From positions 35,304,982 to 35,368,981 of the forward strand of contig OX421502.1 in the NCBI GenBank assembly GCA_949126835.1: a stretch of DNA of 64,000 nucleotides, read 5' to 3'. Shown here in pieces: positions 33,945 through 44,749 of this stretch; within the stretch, counting starts at the first letter, position 1, and each line of letters opens with the position of its first letter. Origin of the DNA: Anisus vortex (taxonomy: Eukaryota > Mollusca > Gastropoda > Planorbidae). The notes under the pieces were generated by a model that made no database searches, had not been told where the DNA came from, and saw nothing but the letters and a program-made list of their open reading frames with translations. The translations under genes and the position numbers were made by a program.

Positions 33945-35262
33945 ATGCAAGGACATAGTCCTGTTGTTATATAACTGTGCACCATGCAAGGACATAGTCC
34001 TGTTGTTATATAACTGTGCACCATGCAAGGACATAGTCCTGTTGTTATATAAATGTGCACCATGCAAGGACATAGTCCTGTTGTTATATAAATGTGCACC
34101 ATGCAAGGACATAGTCCTGTTGTTATATAACTGTGCACCATGCAATGACATAGTCCTGTTGTTATATAACTGTGCACCATGCAAGGACATAGTCCTGTTG
34201 TTATATAACTGTGCACCATGCAAGGACATAGTCCTGTTGTTATATAACTGTGCACCATGCAAGGACATAGTCCTGTTGTTATATAACTGTGCACCATGCA
34301 AGGACATAGTCCTGTTGTTATATAACTGCACACCATGCAAGGACATAGTCCTGTTGTTATATAACTGCACACCATGCAAGGACATAGTCCTGTTGTTATA
34401 TAACTGTACACCATGCAAGGACATAGTCCTGTTGTTATATAACTGTACACCATGCAAGGACATAGTCCTGTTGTTATATAACTGTACACCATGCAAGGAC
34501 ATAGTCCTGTTGTTATATAACTCCACACCATGCAAGGACATAGTCCTGTTGTTATATAACTGTACACCATGCAAGGACATAGTCCTGTTGTTATATAACT
34601 GTACACCATACAAGGACATAGTCCTGTTGTTATATAACTGTACACCATGCAAGGACATAGTCCTGTTGTTATATAACTGTACACCATGCAAGGACATAGT
34701 CCTGTTGTTATATATATGTACACCATGCAAGAACAAAGTCCTGTTGTTATATAACTGTACACCATGCACGGATATAGTCCTGTTGTTATATAACTGTACA
34801 CCATGCAAGGACATAGTCCTGTTGTTATATAACTGTACACCCTGCAAGGACATAGTCCTGTTGTTATATAACTGTACACCATGCAAGGACTTAGTCCTGT
34901 TGTTATATAACTGTAGACCCTGCAAGGACATAGTCCTGTTGTTATAAAACTGTACACCCTGCAAGGACATAGTCCTGTTGTTATATAACTGTACACCCTG
35001 CAAGGACATAGTCCTGTTGTTATATAACTGTACACCCTGCAAGGACATAGTCCTGTTGTTATATAACTGTACACCATGCAAGGACATAGTCCTGTTGTTA
35101 TATAACTGTACACCATGCAAGGACATAGTCCTGTTGTTATATAACTGTACACCATGCAAGGACATAGTCCTGTGGTTATATAACTGTACACCATGCAAGG
35201 ACATAGTCCTGTTGTTATATAACTGTACACCATGGAAGAACATAGTCCTGTTGGTTTAAAAC
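33945..35262. repeat. 39-bp minisatellite, ~34 copies
   Basis: The unit carries CACCATGCAAGGACATAGTC and CTGTTGTTATATAACTG. A period divisible by three keeps frames open on both strands (13-residue LYNCAPCKDIVLL units on plus), which gives ORFs up to 463 codons that are not genes. GCACC units at the left grade into TACACC units at the right. The array abuts the 5' end of SINE-A copy 4. Bases 35263-35813 hold no recognised gene. Confidence 0.95.
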
Positions 35263-35823
35263 TACAGAGGTTTAATAAGTTCTGTAAAAATAGAATTTGG
35301 AATAGACCGGCTCCCTTTTAAGACTCACATCTTATGTCTGTACGAGTAGAGTAGCCCACCTACAACACAATCCCGTAATGTGCTATGTTCACTTCAATCA
35401 CTTTTCAGCTTTACACAATCCAGTTATAGGCCAAAACCATCTAGAACTAGCAAAAATCGTAAATTAAAAACAAACAAAAAGTAACTTTTTTTCACGCTCA
35501 TTTTTTTTAGGCCATTTGTAGGCGTTTGCAAAGACTATAATAAGATGGACGGCTAGCTATAATATTTCTACTATTTGATGACGCGAATGACTTCTTATCG
35601 GAATTCACGATTCCCTTTTGTAGTGTGCAGTTCCGTTTTATTTAATCACTATGATTTTCTCAATGAAAAATTAAAATCGAAAGTTGTATACAGCGGAAAC
35701 AGTTAGGCAAACGAAGGAGCGTAAAAAATATTTAAGACAGCATTATTGGAATGCGCTCAGAAAAAAAAAGAAACATAATAGCTCTAAAAATAGAGCAAGC
35801 TGTTCATCTTATTACAATTTTTG

Positions 35824-35995
35824 TTCTTATAAGTTTTACAGATGTTCCTTCTAGATATAAGATTATTACGTCCACTAGGCCCAAAAACTCCTGCAGGGCG
35901 ACAGGGATCCGTCGGTGGCAGGGATAGAACCCGCGACCTGTCCGTTGGTTTATGGTTGACAGTCCGGTGAACTAACCGCTGGACCAGCCGGCTTC
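35824..35995 (-). mobile_element. SINE-B copy 2 with target duplication
   Basis: Flanked by ACAATTTTTG (35814-35823) and ACAATGTTTG (35996-36005), 9 of 10 matching. On the minus strand: head GCCGGCTGGTCCAGCGGTTA (A box), GGGTTCTATCCC (B box), body CCTGCAGGAGTTTTTGGGCC, then the LINE-X-like tail GGACGTAATAATCTT...GTAAAACTTATAAG. Bases 35996-36595 hold nothing else recognised. Confidence 0.9.
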
Positions 35996-36597
35996 ACAAT
36001 GTTTGAGTCTTTGACCAATGTTAGAATCATATAATGGCGTCTGATCCGTATACATGACAACATTACAACCAAAAGGACTATTCAAGATGGATGACTTAAT
36101 AACATTGCTAATGGTATTTGTTTATCACGTTAACGGATAACTACAGAATTGACAACCAAACAGGATCAATTTTATTTCGTACGTCATTTCTTTCAATAAA
36201 AAAAAATAAAACTTGAATACAACAACAACAAAAATCCATCATTTTTAATTTAGCAAAAAAAAAAAACATGAATTACTTTCCATCACGTCACCATCTTTAA
36301 TTAAATCTATACAATGATGCGCAGGACAAAATTGGCTTCCTATTATTTTTTATACTTGAAATTTCCTGTTAGTAATAAACAGACCAGATAGAGACCGGAT
36401 GTTGAAATAGTAACATAGTTATTTTTTTTCCGGGTCATTTAATTGTGGTTTAATATAGAAATGTAATGAGCTTCAAGCACGCGATTTTTTACGTTGTCGC
36501 TCTTTTGCGAATATATATATCTGGTGTCGTCGCTAGAACACCCAGCGCACACACAGACACACAATCACAGAGACACTCGTAGACACACATATAAAAA

Positions 36598-36685
36598 ATG
36601 CAAGACTAGACTCGGACCACGGATAAGCGCAGGACGCAAGAATCTTCTTTATCGAAGGATCGTCTGTAATGTATAAGATAGACGC
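36598..36685 (+). mobile_element. LINE-X 3' UTR fragment
   Basis: GCAAGACTAGACTCGGACCA, GGACGCAAGAATCTTCTTTA and the tail GTCTGTAATGTATAAGATAG are present without any coding part. Confidence 0.85.
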
Positions 36686-36725
36686 ACTCATAGACATACA
36701 CCTGACCAGCCACCATGGTTTAGAG

Positions 36726-36922
36726 CAGCGATGGCGAACCTATGGCACGCGTGCCACAGCTGGCACGCAGAGCCATTTTCGTGGGCACGCCAGCATTTAC
36801 CAAAAATGGAACAGCTAAGTTATGGTATTTGGTTTTAATTGCTGTGTTGGCACGTTGAAAGAAATAAGTTGGTCTTGTATTGACCTTTGGTCACGCGGCC
36901 TCAAAAAGGTTCGCCATCACTG
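36726..36922. mobile_element. 197-bp hAT MITE
   Basis: Ends CAGCGATGGCGAACCT and, inverted, CAGTGATGGCGAACCT match at 15 of 16. Flanking octamers GTTTAGAG (36718-36725) and GCTTAGAG (36923-36930) match at 7 of 8, the hAT-type 8-bp target duplication. Subterminal GGCACGCGTGCC palindromes resemble the other hAT-like copies here. Non-coding. Confidence 0.85.
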
Positions 36923-37094
36923 GCTTAGAGCTTAGAGTCACACATGATGTGAACCACAAACACACGTGTCATTTAGTCTTGACTAATCTGTTTTGGAATT
37001 TTAAAAATATTTCCATCCGCTAGATCTCCACACGGAATATATGTGTATGTCAGTTTGTATGTGTTCTACTTGACTACCTCCGTTTTCTACCTAT

Positions 37095-37265
37095 AGTAGA
37101 ACAAATTCAGAAAAGAGCTGCAATGTTCATTACTAGCAAATATTCACAACTGATACGAGTAACACCAATAGCTAAATCACTAAACCTAAAAACACTAGAG
37201 GACAGAAGGGCAAAGAGTAAAGTAGTAATAATACATAAGGCAATTAACTCTATTTTAGAAATATA
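37095..37265 (+). mobile_element. LINE-X fragment, left part (split by a SINE)
   Basis: The decayed coding sequence carries the TSKYSQLIRVTP and LEDRRAKSKVV blocks of LINE-X and breaks at TTAGAAATA. It resumes at 37486 after a SINE-B insertion. Confidence 0.85.
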
Positions 37266-37485
37266 ATTATAATAATAAAATAAAAGGTTATTTATATAGC
37301 GCTTCTATCCATGCTAATTTAGCATGCTCAGTGCGCTCTAGAGGATTATTTCGCCCTTAGTCCCCAAAACTTCTGCAGGGCGGCAGGGATCGGTCGTTGG
37401 CAGGGATAGAACCCGCGACGTGTGGCATGGTTTTTGGTTGACAGTCCGGTGAACTAACCGCAGAACCAGCCGGCTTTCCAAATAA
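37266..37485 (-). mobile_element. SINE-B copy 3 with an L2-like tail, inserted in LINE-X
   Basis: On the minus strand the head GCCGGCTGGTTCTGCGGTTA, the box GGGTTCTATCCC and body CCTGCAGAAGTTTTGGGGAC match SINE-B. The tail differs from the other copies: AGCGCACTGAGCATGCTAAA, then AGCGCTATATAAATAACC and a TAA-rich end. That tail resembles the AGCGC...GCGCTATATAA ends of the L2-like LINE at 46590-46640. The flanks share AAATA. Confidence 0.8.
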
Positions 37486-37605
37486 AACACAATAACTACC
37501 TGTTGCAATGCTCAGATAAACATAAGGACAAAAACATTTTCCATGATCTCTTAAGCAATAACAAATGCTATACTTTTGTACAATTTTTCTATCCAGACCG
37601 AGGAA
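37486..37605 (+). mobile_element. LINE-X fragment, right part
   Basis: It resumes the LINE-X coding remnant after the SINE (AAACATAAGGACAAAAACAT block) and decays near 37600. Confidence 0.75.
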
Positions 37606-37785
37606 ATGAAAAAAACAACCGAAAGAGTCCATAATATAACTATCTATAAGCAACGTAAGACAAACGGCACTACAATGTAGTCAGACTTAACTTGGGGAGA
37701 GTACTGACGACTCTCAAATTACTGACATTTTAAATAACACTTTCATCCATCACTCCCACAAGAGGAATAAAAATAGAATCCACAA

Positions 37786-38655
37786 TAAAGCAGTGCTAGA
37801 GTTCCATCCCCCTGTCTCTGCTTACTTGCTAGAGTTCCATCCTTCTGTCTCTGCTTACTTGCTAGAGTTCCAACCCCCTGTTTCTGATTACTTGCTAGAG
37901 TTCCATTTCCCTGTCTCTGCTTACTTGCGAGAGTTCCATCCCCCTGTCTCTGCTTACTTGCTAGAGTTCCATCCCCCTGTTTCTGCTAACATGCTAGAGT
38001 TCCATCCCCCTGTCTCTGCTTACTTGCTAGAGTTCCATCCCCCTGTCTCTGCTTACTTGCTAGAGTTCCATCCCCCTGTCTCTGCTTACTTGCTAGAGTT
38101 CCACCCCCCTGTCTCTGCTTACTTGCTAGGATTCCATCCCCCTGTCCCTGCTTACTTGCTATTCCACCCCCCCCTGTCTCTGCTTACTTGCTAGAGTTTC
38201 ATCCCCCTGTCTCTGCTTACTTGCTAGAGTTCCATCCCCCTGTCTCTGCATACTTGCTAGAGTTCCATCCCCATGTCTCTGCTTCTTTGCTAGAGTTCCA
38301 TCCCTTTGTCTCTGCTTACTTGCTAGAGTTCCATCCCACTGTCTCTGCATACTTGCTAGAGTTCCATCCCCCTGTCTCTGCTTACTTGCTAGAGTTCCAT
38401 CCCCCTGTCTCTGCTTACTTGCTAGAGTTCCATCCCACTGTCTCTGCTTACTTGCTAGAGTTCTATCCCCCTGTCTCTGCTTACTTGCTAGAGTTCCATC
38501 CCCCTGTCTCTGCTTACTTGCTAGAGTTCTATCCCCCTGTCTCTGCTTACTTGCTAGAGTTCTATCCCCCTGTCTCTGCTTACTTGCTGGAGTTCCATCC
38601 CCCTGTCTCTGCTTACTTGCTAGAGTTCTATCCCCCTGTCTCTGCTTACTGTTCT
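37786..38655. repeat. 33-bp minisatellite, ~26 copies
   Basis: The unit is CTAGAGTTCCATCCCCCTGT followed by CTCTGCTTACTTG. The 33-bp period keeps a repeat frame open (LEFHPPVSAYL). A small deletion at 38160 shifts the register. Bases 38656-39490 contain no recognised gene but have several ATTGG (CCAAT) words at 39018-39160. Confidence 0.95.
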
Positions 38656-39494
38656 TTTGTTGATAATTTACTTCACACTATCTCGCCCCGCCCCCCAACT
38701 ATTTGACCTTATTAGAAAAACAAACTAAAAGGGCAGAGAACAATAAAGCCACTTCCGGTATGGGGGCAGGGGAAACAACTCCACGGCATGAGACAATTAA
38801 AAACTGTGCCCACAGAGTGTCTCGGAAACGAAATGATGCCTTCCGCTGCACGTGAGAGCTAAATGGGATGGGAATAACTTTGTAAACAAATTGTTGACAT
38901 TCCTTGATAAATCTGTTTACTGTTGATGTTGTTCTATGGAAAGTGTACAATGATAATCGATTTCACTTGTGGCTAATGCTATGATGTAAGCAAGATGTCA
39001 CTAGGGATCATTTTGATTGGTCCGTAAGTAAGTTAGTGTACAGTGATTGGTCAATTTCACTGATAGGGTAAAACAACACTAAATCAAGGCCAAGGCCAGT
39101 AACGACGAGATTGATTGGCCGACTGTATTCCATTTAGAAATATATCAATATTTTATTGGCCTTTATGTCATTTAGAAGAATATCCATTTTTCATGGGTCT
39201 GTACGTCATTTAAAAGTATCAATTTTTCATTCGTTAGCATTGCTTATAATGGCGAAATAGGAAACGATCATTAGTTATTTATAAAGGCTGGTATTTGTAA
39301 GTGTCGGCTGGGAAGACATAATTCCTATTTTAAAAAAAACAACACATAACACTGGATAGTTAAATGGGAGCACACTAGCTAGTGCTTACTGACAAAAAAT
39401 ATTTTATTCTAAATTATAATATCCCCGATGTGTTATTCGACGACATTTAATACAATTGGGTAAGATTCATTGCCATATTTGAAGCGTGGTTACA

Positions 39495-39640
39495 TGCATC
39501 TGGTCATGGAATGGGTTGCCTGAACCAACCAGGGAAAATCAGTAACGTAACATTTTAAACACAAAACAAATCATAGGTAAGCGTAGGACGCAATAATCTT
39601 CTGTATAGAAGGAGAGTCTGTAACATGTACGATAATTTAT
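39495..39640 (+). mobile_element. LINE-X 3' fragment
   Basis: CATGGAATGGGTTGCCTGAA (coding end), then GGTAAGCGTAGGACGCAATA and the tail GAGTCTGTAACATGTACGAT. Bases 39641-39850 show nothing else recognised. Confidence 0.8.
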
Positions 39641-39854
39641 AATTTCACGTTCTACCCAACTTTGATTTTTATTCAAAAACTCTATTGACGTTAATGTAAA
39701 CGCACCCCCACCCCTTATGTGTTAAATTGGTGCCGATTCTAGGTTGGTTGGTCTAGGGCTAGATAAATCAGTCTCAATTATTTCCCTCTTTTCCAAATGA
39801 CTGGGAGAGTTGTCTAGTCTAGAAGATGTGTCGTAAATCTTAGACAGACCAGGC

Positions 39855-40075
39855 CGATACAATAGACAACAGACATAGTAATAGAATAGACGATATATAT
39901 AGTGATAGAATAGATAACAGACAGAGTAATAGAATAGACAACAGACAGAGTAATAGAATAGACAACAGACGCAACAATATAATATAAAATAGACAGCGTT
40001 ATACAATAGACAGAGTAATAGAATGTCAACAGACAGGGTAATAGAATAGACGACACACAAGCAATATATTAGACG
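39855..40075. repeat. ~24-bp degenerate minisatellite
   Basis: Repeated AATAGACAACAGACAGAGTA with variants. Bases 40076-40915 hold no recognised gene; a poly-G run sits at 40346-40353 and a short CCTACGCCTAAG duplication near 40143. Confidence 0.75.
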
Positions 40076-40919
40076 CCTGTCAATCTGTTATGATTAGTGG
40101 TTTCATTGATACAATTGCGCCGTTGAGTCGCCAGGTGGTGAAGCCTACGCCTAAGCCTACGCCTGGTGTCCACTAAGCCCCCCTCAGACTTACACCCTGT
40201 TCTCCCCGTCTGATATATTCCTCCTAGTTTATCTCTCCCAGTCCAATCCTCCATATTAACTCCTGCTTTTTTCTGCTAACCCATTTTTTTTTAAATACCA
40301 AGCGGGCGGAGGAGTCAAGAGTTGGACGGGGGTGGGGGTGGAAGGGGGGGGGGGTCGAGTCACTTTCAGTACAGTCACTGGTCAGTTTAAGTAGATTGAT
40401 TTGGACTAATGCAATTCCAGTGTCCGAGTGGTCTTGTCGGTACCTGGTAGAGAGCGACGTCCAGTCGGACTTGGTAGTCTTGTTCCAAAGCTTGTTTAAC
40501 TGAATTGTGATTTTGTGCTTACTCCTCCAGTAGTGACGTTGAAAAATGAAAGATGGATAATCGAGTTTTAGAAGTTGGGTTTTTCTTTTCTGAAAACTCC
40601 TGGCCACTTGTTCCCTTTTGTTCTTTTGTATTGAATCTATGGCCATTTCGATTTCTGAGCTTTTGGGATGGAAGGATCTTGGAATATATTAATGGATTCG
40701 CACAAATCATCCCACTTGATGTTATTAGACATTGTAAGATCATTACGGTTTAACAACTTCAATTATTGACCAAATGAAATAAAACAACAGGCAAAGACAA
40801 AAGACACAACTGTACACAAAAAATGATTATTTCTATAGAAAGAAATTTTGTTCAAAAGCGAAGTACAAAATACCAGACACACAACTGTATGACGGAAGTA
40901 ACTTCACAAAAAACATAGC

Positions 40920-41205
40920 TTGTCTTATCTTATCTATCCAATACAGACGCTCTTTCTATAAAGAATATTATTGCTTCCCACGCCCATACGTGGTCCGAGT
41001 CTAGTACTGCATTTCTATTAGTGTTTTTAAAATGGTGTTACGTTACTAGTGTTCCTGGTTTGTCCAGGTAACCCATTCCATGACCGGATACCGCTCGGGA
41101 AGAAAGAGTACTAATATACATTTGTTCTCACATAAGGGATAAGGAAAGTGTTTTTGTCCTTAAGTTTATCAGAGGATTGTAACATATTGTTTTTGTGTTG
41201 TCGTC
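40920..41205 (-). mobile_element. LINE-X 3' fragment
   Basis: A minus-strand copy with the 3' tail at the left (CAATACAGACGCTCTTTCTA on plus) and decayed coding for the KHKDKNTF and FFPSGI-type C-terminus. Bases 41206-42478 show only a three-fold AATCTCATTAACACGCAGAT repeat at 41431-41490. Confidence 0.85.
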
Positions 41206-42478
41206 TTCTTACTAGAATTATTAAATTCTAAGCTGGTACTTCTTGACTGGCTAAAGATACTTGAAGTGATATCTGGGCAGCTTGACACGATAACAACGTA
41301 TAGAATTTAAAGGTTTTTTTTATTTAATAATATAATATATACATTTATACCGAGAATCCAAACGAAAGAATATACATTTTTATCACACGAACTATTTCAC
41401 TAACAAACGTATGATTTACAGGAATACACGGGTGATCTCATTAACACGCAGATAATCTCATTAACACGCAGATAATCTCATTAACACGCAATTTATCTGA
41501 GTTTTAGAAATAGTTTGGCAACATTAACAATTTGATTAAAAGCGCGTTCTCCTTTCAGCATTTTGTCAACATTTCTCAGCATCAAACTGACCCACTCTTT
41601 AAAGAATTTCTGCTTTTCATGATGGAATCTAATTTGTGTGATTTCATTTGATTAAACAAGTTGTTTTTTGTGTTCCTATCTTCTTTAAAAAAAAATCTAT
41701 TTCAGATTCAGCTTTCAGCGCCAGGAAGTGTCAGATCGTGTCCAACCTGGCACAGGAACTCATTTAAAAAGAATCGTGTTTGTTAAGACAAATAAAAAAA
41801 AAAAATTCTATAGATTGCTGCCTATGTGCACCGAGGTAGGGAGGGGAGGTTCATGTCCAGGAAACAATTTTGTAACAGAAATGGGATTTAATATCTATCT
41901 ATCTATTCTATACAGTCTGTCTCTATAATGTCTGCTCGGGTGTCCATTTGTCTGTCTATTCAAATTGTTTCTGTGTCAGCGTGTTTTTTTAATAGTAATT
42001 TATCCAATTGTTTTTTTTTCATACACATTTCTACTCTTGTCGTATAAACTAATAACTGAGTTTATTAAAGTTTATTCTTCGTTATAATATTTTCATGTGT
42101 TTTGTTAGGTCAGTGCATTTGTAACAAATTGAGATGGTACAATCACGAAAGCTGAACAAACCAGCTAAACGTTTACACTAAAAAAATACAACAAAACAAC
42201 AACTAACAAGAAAACCATAAAAACGAAGTTTTCATTACACTCCCTTTATTTGCAAACTAAGTTTACCATCATGTAATTAAATAATTGATTGACTACTGCA
42301 AATGAAACGTGTCGCAAATCTCAAAAATATCTCCTTACTCCGTATGAATTGTTCTAAAAATAATCTTAGCGCATAATTTTTTTTTTCTAGCTTTGCGCCG
42401 AAAAACTATAAAACGTTGCACAGACATTTTTAAAGTGATACCAAAAATTTTCTTATACTTACCTTTTAAGAAATGAAT

Positions 42479-42588
42479 ATTGTCATAAGTGTAGTATTAT
42501 TAAGTTGTTTTAACTGAAAATTTGATAGGATGTATTGTCATAAGTGTAGTATTATTAAGTTGTTTTAACTGAAAATTTGATAGGATGT
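42479..42588. repeat. 55-bp perfect tandem duplication
   Basis: Two consecutive copies beginning ATTGTCATAAGTGTAGTATT, with no differences by eye, so the duplication is recent. The next bases, 42590-42715 (CCAAATTTCAGCTCGATTGG, ending in CAGACAGACAGA), look like part of an interspersed repeat not otherwise present here. Bases 42716-43262 hold nothing recognised. Confidence 0.9.
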
Positions 42589-43266
42589 ATTGTTAGGCGC
42601 CACAAGTCTGCTGTCCAAATTTCAGCTCGATTGGACCACGGGAAGTGGTCGAAAAATTGAAGCCAATTCTTGCTCCCACGACGATTGCAATCAGACAGAC
42701 AGAAAATGCAACTTAAAATAAAGGGAGTAAAAGAAATAACAAAAACTATAATAATATCCTAAAATAAAAAGTTACAATTAAATCAAAAGAAACTAACCAA
42801 ATAAAAAGCTAGAAAAAAACATAACTTGCAGGTCTAATCGTCTTTGATTGAGACGAAAAAAGTTCCGTGTCCCGGACAAACTTAGAAATCTTGATCAATC
42901 ATAAACCACCTGGGGGGGCTTCCTTATAGCTTGTTAATCAAAGGTAGCCAGAGAGCTGACGATGAAAGCACGCGACTTGCTATTGAAATATAAGTTTGTT
43001 CACCCTTTTCAGAGCTAGAAAATTCTGGGCCAATCACTGAACAGACATTCTGGTACTGGTCTTTAAGTTTTTACATTTCCAGGCGCTAAAAAATGAATAT
43101 TAGCAGTAATGAAAAAATTTTAAAATTTCCTCAACTAAAGATGTAAGTCTAATTGTGTCATTTGCAATGTCCACATGGAACTTGTCTCAGATTGGAGGAC
43201 AATTTGTTTTTGTAAGGGACAAATTAGTTTGGGCAGGGATGATTTATGGGGAAACTCACGAATTAA

Positions 43267-43339
43267 CTCTTACAGTCCCGGGCGCGTACATAGCGGAACT
43301 GAAGGCAGCATAGATAGAAGTAGGTCGGTACGAGAAGGG
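43267..43339 (-). mobile_element. 73-bp piggyBac-like MITE, copy 2
   Basis: Flanked by TTAA at 43263-43266 and 43340-43343. Its minus strand matches 2189-2262 along its length (GACCTACTT, CTATCTATGCT and TACGCGCCCGGGACTGTAAG blocks). It lies directly against a SINE-A copy truncated near the B box. Confidence 0.75.
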
Positions 43340-43343
43340 TTAA

Positions 43344-43582
43344 GGTCCTCGTTTCGAAACTTGGTGAAGACTAGGATTTTTTTTTTCGGGACTCGAAGGT
43401 GTCCCTGAGTCTACCCAGCTCTGATGGGTACCTAACATTAGTGTGTGGGGGGGAGGGGGGAGATAAAGTAAAGGCGGTTGGGCATTGTGCTGGCCACACA
43501 TCCCCCCATGTGTGCCGTGGCCACAGAAACTGATGCACGCTGCTTCACCATCAGTTTGGTCCAACGGGATACTTTACTTACA
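43344..43582 (+). mobile_element. SINE-A copy 5, 5'-truncated
   Basis: It starts at the decayed B box (CGTTTCGAAACTTGG), then the family body CTGATGGGTACCTAACATTA, CCGTGGCCACAGAAACTGAT and the end GGGATACTTTACTT. Confidence 0.85.
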
Positions 43583-43792
43583 ACATGACTTAATTATACT
43601 TTTTTTGCCTCCACTGTTCAAAACCATGTTGGATCTCATAATGATAAACATATTCAAATATTGTATACACACCATACTTTTGGATTAGACTAAACACAAC
43701 GATGTTGACTGATGTAGATATATATTACATTGGTGTATGTATATAGTAGAATAAAAACACATATAGAATTGTACTAAATTGTGTGTACACGT

Positions 43793-43838
43793 AAAGTACC
43801 CTTCGGACTAAATTGATCATAGGGCCGTTGAAGCACGA
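43793..43838 (-). mobile_element. SINE-A 3' end fragment
   Basis: Only the last ~45 bp of SINE-A on the minus strand (AAAGTACCCTTCGGACTAAA on plus), next to a GA-rich array. Confidence 0.6.
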
Positions 43839-43839
43839 A

Positions 43840-44015
43840 TCGTCGAGAGGGAGAGAGAAAGAGAAAAGGAAGAGTGAGAGAATAAGAAATAAAATGAAAG
43901 AAAGAGGTTTTTATAGAGACAGAATAGAGGGAGGGAGAGAGAGAGAAACGGGATAAAGAGAGAGTAGGAAATGAAGTGAAAGAAAGAGAGAGAAAAAAAA
44001 GGAGAAGTCAAATTA
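43840..44015. repeat. GA-rich degenerate repeat
   Basis: Purine-rich plus-strand sequence of GAGAGA and GAAAGA words directly after a SINE-A fragment. Bases 44016-44665 hold nothing recognised. Confidence 0.8.
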
Positions 44016-44667
44016 ATGGAACAGTTAAAACTTTGGGTACTAAAGAGATATAGAAAGATATAAATAGATTTGCACATTGCATCAAAGAACACGTTTTAAC
44101 AATGATTTCATCTCCAAATCAATATATATTCAAGTTCTGTTTTATATCGACCTACTACTTCATCGATAGATCAGAATCAATCAATATTTGTATCAATTAA
44201 ACTCATGGGGCCAGCGAAACGGCTAGTGGAAAGTCAACGAGAAAGAAAAAAACAAAAAACAACTAAAGCGCCATCTCACGCCTTGTTACATCCACGCGGG
44301 CTGTTACAGTGGCAGTCACTCAGTACATTGTCGCACTCGGCGTGGTCCTCGTGTCCTGACCGGCTTTTGTTTCCTCCATCACGTGTTTGCTTTGACACTG
44401 GGCGCACAATGGCCCAGGGCGAAGATTTTCTTGTTGTTTCTTTAATACTTTTTTTTCGATATTCGATACACGTATTTGACTACATTGAACAACGAAGACA
44501 TTTCTTTTGTAAAGCTAGGCACTTCGATTTCTCATGAGTATCGATTCTAAAGTTAAGTATTTAAATAGATCAAATACATATATTTGAGAACTATTTATGA
44601 ATTTAGGAATCCATGTATACATCTTTTTATCGATATATTTCTTTCCTCTCTTTCCCTTACTCTTCTT

Positions 44668-44749
44668 TATCATCTATCAATCTATCTATCTATCTATCTA
44701 TCTATCTATATATCTATCTATCTATTTATCTATCGATCTATCTATCTTT
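44668..44749. repeat. (ATCT)n microsatellite
   Basis: An ATCT array ending at the 5' truncation point of the L2-like LINE. Confidence 0.9.

Noticed and set aside
33842..35243. ORFs of 327-463 codons on both strands in the 39-bp array
   Set aside because: Frames stay open only because the period is divisible by three and the unit lacks stops; no start context, splice signals or codon bias.
37786..38655. CRISPR-like regular array
   Set aside because: Units are contiguous with no unique spacers, and the sequence is eukaryotic; it is a minisatellite. The same applies to the 30-, 36- and 39-bp arrays.
38980..39180. Promoter from repeated ATTGG words
   Set aside because: Four CCAAT-like words over ~150 bp without a TATA box, CpG enrichment or exon; too weak to call.
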